Source of the DNA: Chromera velia
Taxonomy: Eukaryota > Sar > Chromeraceae
Length of the DNA: 39,508 nt
Assembly (NCBI GenBank): GCA_018398765.1
Contig: JAHBMJ010000865.1
Span: 1 to 39,508 of the forward strand
Reading direction: 5' to 3'
Position 1 is the stretch's first letter. Each line of letters begins with the position of its first letter. Under the pieces are notes generated by a model. It was not told the origin of the DNA. It worked only from the letters and a program-made list of their open reading frames with translations, and did no database searches. This document shows, one piece after another, positions 32,206 through 39,508 of the stretch. The translations under genes and the position numbers were made by a program.

Positions 32206-33686
32206 AGATTGGAGGAGCCATGCTCAGACCACGTAGCTGCTAGACGCAGCTATTCCACGCGGCTCACTTGTTTCCTTCCCCCGCCCCCCTGTCTCAGGAA
32301 GCGAAAGTCGGCGAAGAAGGCAAAAAGTCTTAGAGCAGCTTCAAAGCAGAAATCGAAACTCTCTCTGTTTCGGTACTATTCATTTGCCCAGCAGCTGATT
32401 TGTCGTGCCTTTCTACCAAAGCTGCGACAGACAACACTAAAGAGTTCTCAGCACGGAAACTGCCTGTCTTTTCTCTGTCATGGCTTATACATACATTGCT
32501 TTCTGCCATCTGTAACGTCTGTAATCTTCACTCCCATGTATAAGTTCTTTTCGAATCACGAATGTGAATACTGTGAATGCAAGACTGAATGGTTTGGTTC
32601 CTCTTCTCTCGAATGGAAAGCGGCAGCCGCTCGTTTGTGTGTCTGTCTGTTTTGCTTCGTAAGCCTTCACAGCTTCCGTTGCACAATGCGCCGTCGAATG
32701 TAAAAGCTGGACAATTAAGTGTCTCTTCTGTTTTAAAGGAAACGTCTGACCTGGATTGTGGTGCATTCATTTCCTTCCGTTTCTGCAGAACCCAAGAAAC
32801 CAAGTCTATAGTGACCGCTCTGGTCGAGCCACGGTCTCATCTCAGCTTGATCTGGCTTTGACATCAGATCAAGCAGCTTTCACATCCTTATAATCCGTAA
32901 TAATCCGCACAATCGGTCCTTCTCGTAGCCCATGCAGGAGTTTTTCCACGCCGCAGAAAAGATCATATCAGTAACTATACATCCATGAATGCGAAGCAGG
33001 ATGTGAGCTAGGTGCAGAGGCCTTGAAGCCGTACGCCACTCTTCCACACTTGAATGTCAATCCGACGAGAGATATATATGATATCATGTCACTGCATGCC
33101 AATGGACAGATCGACCATGCGACATGGCATAATTGCAGTTTGCATGCAGCGCTGATCATGAGTGAGATATCGGCCCCGGAAAGACAGAAATTAACAGAAA
33201 ACAAATACAGACTGAATCAAAAATGTGCCCCTCAAGCGAGAGGTTTCAGTATGTAACGCGCCGAACGTGGACAGCTCGCACGGATCGCGTGGAAATTGCC
33301 GACAATGGCGTTAGGTGGAAGTTACTGATAATCGTCACCGTGGTCCCCAGTCTGACATGCAGACAGAGCGACTTAGTCATAATCCGTCTAGCTCCGCAAG
33401 TGTCCGAGAGAGATTTACTCCTGCATGGCGGGTCAGTTGCCGTTCAGTTCTTCCTATCGTTGTCGGATTATATAGACGCCTCCCGTCCGATCGAAATTCA
33501 TTCCATGGCCGGTCGTGCAGTTTTCGTGTGCCTCTCCGGTGCCTCCATGCACAATTCAGTACACCTACGTATGCGGATTAACAGGAACAAATACGAGAAG
33601 CGTGGGGACTTTATGAGTGCAAAGAGTAGAAAGGCAACCTGGGATGCCGGAAGCCTCCCTTTGACTCTCTCCCCTGTCCTGTCCTG
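32206..33686. other. Upstream region of the TCAIM-like gene, nothing coding supported
   Basis: Composition is mixed and no exon could be tied to a known family. A 154-codon frame at 33223-33687 overlaps the ATG of the TCAIM-like gene by one base but has no recognisable domain. A short hairpin with 9-bp arms (CTTGATCTG and its complement) lies near 32846-32870. The promoter and 5' UTR of the downstream gene must lie here. Confidence -1.
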
Positions 33687-36570
33687 ATGAATTTCATGCC
33701 TCCAGTCTGTCTCCACGTGCGAAAAATGTTGCCGTCTCCTCGTGTTTGCCGGGCCGTCTCGTTCCTCTCGCTAATGAGCCAAACGAGCCCACCAGTGCAT
33801 CCCGGCGCTGCCTCCTCTCTTGACTCACACACACGAGGAACTCTGCGGGCATTCTCTACGGGACAAGCTCACAGCAGCAGCAGCAGTGGGAGCAAGAGCA
33901 GCAGTGCGAGGAGTGGAAGAAACGAGAAGGGAAGCAGCATCAGACGCATGCTCCGATTCTTCTACAGAGAAGTGCATCCAGGTCTGTGTCTCCTCTCCTC
34001 GCGTCTACCTCACCTATACCATCGTGACTTTTTATGTCCTGAAAATGCACGTTTCCCTTTTTGTGTGTATATGATCGGCATGCTTTGTCCATCCATTCTC
34101 TTCGACCTTTTTGTGTTCCCGCATCTGCTTACACGCATCCTCTCACATGCACGCAGATTCACATTTGCCCCACAAGCCCTGCAGCTCCCCACCCTGTCCT
34201 CTTCGCTGCCCAAAAGACCTACGCCCTTTTGTACCAGCCAAAAGTGATGCGAATTCATCCACACGGAAGCACCTCTCTGCATATCAGGTGTTCCCTTAGG
34301 TGCAGAGACCATCTCAACAACCTGTCGTTACACTTTCTCGTCGTCCTATTTCCTTGTCATTTTGCAGATCTCACACGGAGCATTCCCCCCGAAGCCGCCA
34401 ATCTGAACGCGAATTCCCTTGCAGAGTTGAATGCGTACATCGACCTCCTCGACTCCCCCCTCCCTCTAGAGACCCCCATTCTTCCCAGGAATCTCCAGTT
34501 TTTCCGACAATTCGTCTCCAGAAGAGGGGTCAAAATCCCCACCCGCGTTCAGAATTTCTCCGTCCACCTGCCCGGATGCGGCCCCGATGTGTCGATGGAA
34601 GAGAAGGAACTCATGGCTGCCCGATTGATTCGGAATATTCAAATTTCGATCTCGGAAGACAATCGACTTCTCTCTAGTCAGGCCCCGGTGCCACTCCTCT
34701 TCAGTGGGAAGGAACCTTTGAGGGAGCGTCTCCAGACTTTGTGGGAAGATGAAGCGAGAAATGCCGAGCTAAAGGCTCAACTGTACGGACCAGATGCAAA
34801 GACGAGGAAACGCATTATGGCCAAGAAGAAGTGTTATGACTTTTGGACCCGTATTTATACGGCCAAGTGCCAAAAGATCAAAACATCGAGCAAACGAAAG
34901 AAGCGACTTGCCAAGGTACACGACCTAGCCATGAGCAAGGTGGTGGCGAGATTCGGAGACGAGGACAAGAGGGACACGGGAGCGGGACAGGGGAGGTTGG
35001 AAGAGAAGGAGGCAGAGCAGAGAGTCAGACAGGAGAAGGCAAGACTGATAGAGGCGGGATTTCACCCGGACCTCGTATTCTTGGATTCACAGGTCAGTCG
35101 ATCGAGGGAAAATCAGCAGATCGTCTATAATGACAAAACTGTTTTCATTGCACTCTTTTCAAAGCAGATAGATACGTTCCCAAAATCTGCTTTTGTTCAT
35201 TCAACCCTCATCGTCTCTGCTTGCATTGAAACATGTTGGAAAGGTTGTAAAATGTGTTAGACAACCTTACGTCCATTTGCCTTGTTTTGAAGTCCCCCGG
35301 TGTGAGAGAGAAAAGCTTTGGCGGCTTTCTGCCTTCCTTTATTCGTCCCTTTCTCCTCATCGATCTAGTTATTTTCTATCAAAGTGTCTTCTCTTCTTTC
35401 TTTATTGCTTTCTCGCTCCTCGCCTTCTTATTGTCGTGTATTTGTTTCGCCGTTTCTGTCGAATAGTTCTCTCTTCTTTTCCTGCTCCTGTACAGGTGAC
35501 AGGAGAACAGCGAGAAGAAGCTCTCTTCCGTTTGTGCGGTGGGGGCCTTCAGAAAGAGGCTGACGTATGGCTGTTGGAAAACATTCTGAGGGAATTGAGG
35601 AGACCCCCTACCCCGGTGCCCATTGTGATCGGTCCAGGGTCGGGAGAATTTGAGGCATCTCTGGACAAAGCCTTTCTGACGGTGCCTTTTGACTTTCAGG
35701 TGGGCATACAGTGGAAGGGGGGTGGGGTTGTCTCTTGCTCCTCTATGCGCCTTTCCGCCTCGTTCATGTTTGCGTGTCTGGTATCGGTTTGGTGTTTTTT
35801 TTTTTTTTTAATTTTGTTGAAGACACTTTATGACGCACTGCAACTCATTTGCATCTGCTGCGCTTCACTAACGGGTGCGTAGTCAGAGTGATTTCCCACC
35901 TTCCAATGATTTTGCTCGGTGAACCTTTGCAGGTTTGGGACTTTGCGGACTTTCTCGAGCAGCACATTGATGATCTCCGAAGGGCACGTGAGAAGGTGAG
36001 GAGCGAGACTGCGAGAACAGGACGGGAAAGCACACAAAGAGCTAGCGTCTTCGTTCTCAAGTCGTGCCCTTTGCCTTCGGACAGCTTTTTCATCACAACG
36101 GTGGTCCTTGCATCCCTGTCTCTTTCCTTTCGTGCGCCTCTCTTTGCCTCCCCCCCCCTGCCGACCCTCTCTGCCACATCAGGTGCGTCTTTTTTTTTGC
36201 CGCAAGTACATCCGGTCCTGCACAGTGAACCGTAGATGGATGGATGCTTTTTTCCTGAGCAGTGAACTGCAATCTTCTTCGTCCCGTGTTTTCCGATGGT
36301 ATTGTTTTGCAGTTACTGAAGGTCTGTTTGCCCCCTCATTCTTTCCGCTGTGATTACCCATATTGCTTCTGCACACCAACAAACAGACATGCGCGCATGC
36401 ACAGGCATCACACACACACACACACACACACAACAGCCCTCCAAAATACCCAATCTCAGCATGGTTTTGCTTTCCCAGTCCCTGCTTCCTTCCTCAACCT
36501 GCGTGTCTCTCTTCCCCCCCTGCAGCGTCTTGAAACGATGAACAGAAGCGATTCGGATATTAAGTGGTAG
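33687..36570 (+). CDS. TCAIM-like mitochondrial protein (DUF4460/DUF4461)
   Basis: Five exons join in phase: 33687-33981, 34368-35092, 35496-35699, 35933-35995, 36526-36570 (1,332 nt, 443 residues), close to the roughly 500 residues of animal TCAIM. The first about 55 residues are rich in Arg, Ser and hydrophobics and end GTLRAFSTGQ, like a mitochondrial presequence; ATGs at codons 1, 4 and 14 are all possible. The joined sequence RMLRFFYREVHPD, followed by NANSLAELNAYIDLLDS, matches the DUF4460 J-domain-like start with its HPD triad. The following RNLQFFRQFVSRRGVKI and the Lys/Arg-rich helical remainder fit DUF4461. A Ser-rich linker sits between presequence and J-like part. The Asp of HPD is split by the first intron. 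Family recognition is from memory of motif pattern; molecular function is unknown even in animals. The last intron (35996-36525) is long and could hide a small exon. Confidence -1.
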
Positions 36571-36860
36571 ACACTGTACTGGTAGCTTAGTCCGAATCCG
36601 TGCCGTCCATCTTGGAGTTCTGCTTTCTAGCTTTAGATGATTAATATGACTTCTAGTAGGATTCATAGTATAATTCGTTATCTGCGACTTTATGGTATCA
36701 TTCAAGATTAGATTGAAGACCGAGTTGAAGGCTAGTATAATGAAGACTTTCCTGTGATGTGATTTGATGTGATGTGATGTACGTGATTTACGACGAATTT
36801 TACATCCTACAGGATTTATACATAGACAGCTAGACCGCTAGCTAGACCGTCGTCATCAGC
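36571..36860. other. 3' flank of TCAIM-like gene
   Basis: AT-richer sequence with TGATG repeats at 36755-36785. It ends with the CAGC that forms the left target-site duplication of the LTR element. No coding signal is seen. Confidence -1.
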
Positions 36861-37320
36861 TGCTTTGTCCCTCCTGTCCGGCCACCTTATGGCGTCCAGA
36901 CAGAAAGTAAAGCGAGGATAAGAACCTTAGGGAAGATGTAGAGAAGGAATGTGAGCAACACTCATTCAGGTAGCAGTTTACAGAAGGTTTAGCTCTAGAG
37001 CTATCTGGGATTCCAATCAGCTAGCTTCATTCTATCATTGCGCAGTCTCTACTTATGCTCCTCTCTGTTCCTCTTTCTCAGAGTCTCAGACTCCCGATCT
37101 ATGATAAACAGACATCAGACTCAAACGATGCTATCCGTTGCTCGAGTGATATGTTGCATGCTTGAATACGAAGGTCAGACTCGATTTCAACGACTTTGAT
37201 CGACGCGCGCGATACGTACGAAGCAAAGCGCGGCGGTGGAATGTAGCGTGGCACGCTGGCTCACTCAGTCACGGCGCATGCGAAGGCTCAAAGGGCGGCG
37301 CTACAGGGTAGGACTCCACA
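36861..37320 (-). repeat. LTR (3' LTR in inferred orientation)
   Basis: 460 bp, TG...CA ends, ungapped match to 38901-39360. It contains ACGCGCGCGATACGTACG and other GC-rich words in its right half. Confidence -1.
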
Positions 37321-37336
37321 GATCCCCCCCAGCCAT
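37321..37336 (-). other. Candidate polypurine tract
   Basis: Reverse complement of GATCCCCCCCAGCC: seven consecutive G followed by ATC directly abutting the LTR end, as expected for plus-strand priming in LTR elements. Confidence -1.
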
Positions 37337-37390
37337 GGACAAGAAAATCGCGTCCTCGCGATCAACAAATGAAAAGACCGAGCATGCGCT

Positions 37391-37864
37391 TCAATGTCTA
37401 AAATGGATCTCATCTAACTTGCCGTAGATGTTGTTAGAGCTCCGAGAACTCCATCTCGATGGCATCCATATTGAAATATTCAAGGGCCGGGGCGCCATGT
37501 GAATCAGAACGATCTCAAAGTGCCACGATGTGTGAGGCGTGCTCGCAAGTCCAAGATCACCCAGATGTAGGTATGCGATGCAGATATTGGTGGCACCAAT
37601 AAGAGCACTCGTCCACCGTATGTGTATGTCGTTAACCGGAAGACTCGATCGGTCCGGGAGTCGTGGGTCTATAGCACCAGCCAGTTCGGGAGCACGGCGG
37701 CCGTGCGCATGCGTCCAACTCGGCGTCATCGAATTGTTAGCAGCTGCAAAGGGATGAAGAGAAAGGAAAAGGGTGCAGCTACATACTGCTCCACTCATGG
37801 CTTCCTGAAAGCTTGTTTGTGTGTCGGCCATCCTCGTTCTCACTAAGCTATCATGCCAAACCAA
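37391..37864 (-). pseudogene. Unrecognised 157-codon open frame inside the LTR element
   Basis: The longest minus-strand frame near the candidate polypurine tract, in the element's sense orientation. It shows no catalytic motif of reverse transcriptase, RNase H, protease or integrase that I can see. It may be a degraded fragment or chance; marked as a low-confidence remnant. Confidence -1.
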
Positions 37865-38317
37865 GTGACTTCAGAACACTCTGTCACGACCTCACTCCTC
37901 GAGGTGCATTGCTCTGATTGTTTGATCGTTTACTTCATGAGCAGCTATCACTAACTTCAAATCCTTCCACCTTCTCACTGTCAGTCGAGAGGAACGGTGC
38001 AACCGGGGTTTACTAACCCATCATAGGGGAACCCAGCCATGCGGTAGCAGTCACACACTTGACTTTTCGTACTTCAGGCCTGCCGTTCCCTCAGGGGCAT
38101 TAAATATATCCAATGCCTCCTGGCTCAACATCAAGATCAAAAGTACAAGTCTTCTCGGCTTCCGACAGCGTGTCACTTTGCAGCGGAAAGAACTCTCTCA
38201 GCTCTGCTCTTTTGGAGGGAAGTTCCGACGACTTCATGTGTGTGTGTACATAATGGATGGAGTGGTTGTAAGGCCGTGGCACACTCAGCCTCCTGCTAAG
38301 CGCCCATACTTTTTGCA

Positions 38318-38806
38318 TCATTTCAATACAAAAGGATTATCGCACAAAGGTGCCAACCACCGTGAATAAGTGCATACACCGCCTGACAGAGTCAGACCAC
38401 ATGCGGACAGTCGTTCATGTACAGACACGCACGCAGCAAACAGCAGAGTCAACGCTGAACATGCACACGCCGGTTCCGATCGATCAGGTACAGAACTAGT
38501 CATACACTCACAGAACAGCAAGCAAAAGAAGCACTCTACTGGCCGTTTCATTTGCGATGTACTTGTAGACGGCAATCTCCGTGAGACGGAGTCACTCGAA
38601 AGTTCAAGCAACACCAACCAATATCTCCACGATTGGTTCCATACATGCAGAGGTCTCCGATCTACTTCTCCAATCAGGAACGCCACCCCGAGTTCCCAGT
38701 CCACCACGATAATCTCGAAAAGAGGGCTTCGGGCAGCTTGGGACACAAGGGGATGCTGAATTCCCCTACTCACGGTCTTTGCCTGACCGTGCCCGTATCG
38801 TTGCAA
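38318..38806 (-). pseudogene. Unrecognised 162-codon open frame inside the LTR element
   Basis: A minus-strand frame near the candidate primer-binding site, where gag would lie. It is rich in Cys and Leu without a CCHC zinc knuckle, so no gag identity can be claimed. Likely a remnant or chance open frame. Confidence -1.
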
Positions 38807-38882
38807 TCGGCTTTCAACTGTTGCGCAAAAGGACAGATCTGGTCTCCATCACAGAAGGTACTCGAGAGTCGACACTCATTGA

Positions 38883-38897
38883 GCTGAGCGGTCACCA
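38883..38897 (-). other. Candidate primer-binding site
   Basis: On the minus strand TGGTGACCGCTCAGC starts three bases inside the LTR. A PBS begins TGG because it pairs with the CCA end of a tRNA. The tRNA cannot be named from this window. Confidence -1.
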
Positions 38898-38900
38898 CAA

Positions 38901-39360
38901 TGCTTTGTCCCTCCTGTCCGGCCACCTTATGGCGTCCAGACAGAAGATAAAGCGAGGATAAGAACCTTAGGGAAGATGTAGAGAAGGAATGTGAGCAACA
39001 CTCATTCAGGTAGCAGTTTACAGAAGGTTTAGCTCTAGAGCTATCTAGGATTCCAATCAGCTAGGTTCATTCTATCATTACCCAATCTCTACTTATGCTC
39101 CTCTCTGTTCCTCTCTCTCAGAGTCTCAGACTCCCGATCTATGATAAACAGACATCAGACTCAAACGATGCTATCCGTTGCTTGAGTGACATGTTGCATA
39201 CTTGAATACGAAGGTCAGACTCGATTTCAACGACTTTAATCGACGCGCGCGATACGTACGAAGCAAAGCGCGGCGGTGGAATGTAGCGTGGCACGCTGGC
39301 TCACTCAGTCACAGCGCATGCGAAGGCTCAAAGGGCGGCGCTACAGGGTAGGACTCCACA
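38901..39360 (-). repeat. LTR (5' LTR in inferred orientation)
   Basis: 460 bp, TG...CA ends, 13 substitutions and no gaps against 36861-37320. Eleven of the 13 differences are transitions. Confidence -1.
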
Positions 39361-39364
39361 CAGC

Positions 39365-39508
39365 CTATGCGTAGGGAAGCTTGGTTCCCCACCTCCTAAG
39401 CTAGTTCTAGCTTAGTTCAGAGACTTGACTCATCCTACTTACGGAAGAACTGACAGTGCGGTTGCTTTCTTACAGTCAACGTCTGATAGGACAAATGCAT
39501 GCTTTTCT
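39365..39508. other. Right flank, no feature recognised
   Basis: 144 bp beyond the target duplication. It contains a short AAGCTAG...CTAGCTT inverted repeat around 39399-39416 and ends within unassigned sequence. Confidence -1.

Larger units (their letters stand above)
36861..39360 (-). mobile_element. LTR retrotransposon, short and probably non-autonomous
   Basis: Two 460-bp direct repeats (36861-37320 and 38901-39360) differ at 13 positions with no indels, begin TG and end CA, and are flanked by a 4-bp target duplication CAGC (36857-36860 and 39361-39364). The internal part is only 1,580 bp. Orientation is inferred as minus. Beside the right LTR, the minus strand has TGGTGACCGCTC three bases inside, a plausible primer-binding site. 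Beside the left LTR, it has a G-run (GGGGGGGATC), a plausible polypurine tract. No integrase, reverse transcriptase or gag zinc knuckle was recognised in the interior, so it is probably a non-autonomous or internally deleted element. LTR divergence of about 3 percent implies a fairly recent insertion. Confidence -1.

Noticed and set aside
33223..33687. 154-codon frame upstream of the TCAIM-like gene
   Set aside because: No recognisable domain, no splice support, and composition like the surrounding intergenic DNA.
34111..34290. Possible extra exon of the TCAIM-like gene between CGCAG and CAGGTG
   Set aside because: Direct joining of 33981 to 34368 restores the HPD motif and the conserved sequence after it; inclusion would disrupt both.

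Overview
This is a nuclear window from a unicellular eukaryote with long, spliceosomal introns (GT-AG, acceptors almost all GCAG), abundant microsatellites, one scaffold gap and one LTR element. The combination of a giant RCC1/EGF/sushi/HYR multi-pass membrane protein, long CT/GA-rich introns and many TGCATGCA palindromes suggests an alveolate, most likely a chromerid such as Chromera velia; that assignment is an inference from protein style, not from a database match. All exon models were built by eye by joining conserved protein segments through GT-AG sites with matching phase. Every annotated CDS stays in frame to its stop codon.

Layout. (1) 238-5530 (+): the 3' part of an importin-alpha gene (8 exons; the 5' part lies outside the window). 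(2) 5531-8538: a convergent intergenic region with microsatellites and an AT-rich island. (3) 8539-26319 (-): one very large gene of about 32 exons encoding about 2,504 residues. It reads signal peptide, seven RCC1 blades, EGF, three sushi (CCP) domains, EGF, EGF-Ca, two HYR domains, a Cys-rich region, a multi-pass membrane region, and a long low-complexity cytoplasmic tail. (4) 26320-27761: AT-rich intergenic DNA with a perfect hairpin. (5) 27762-30008 (-): a centrin gene (4 exons) with an N gap in an intron. (6) 30009-33686: a divergent intergenic region with an inverted-repeat element, an AT-rich island and long CA tracts. (7) 33687-36570 (+): a TCAIM-like (DUF4460/DUF4461) mitochondrial protein gene with an HPD motif (5 exons). 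(8) 36861-39360: a 2.5-kb LTR element, probably non-autonomous and on the minus strand, with 460-bp LTRs and a 4-bp target duplication.

The genes do not form a pathway. They are ordinary cellular functions (nuclear import, centriole/basal body, mitochondrion) around a lineage-specific surface receptor-like gene. The most notable points are the receptor architecture, its phase 1-1 exon modules for EGF/sushi/HYR domains, the recurrent unusual splice donor GTCAG, and the excess of TGCATGCA.
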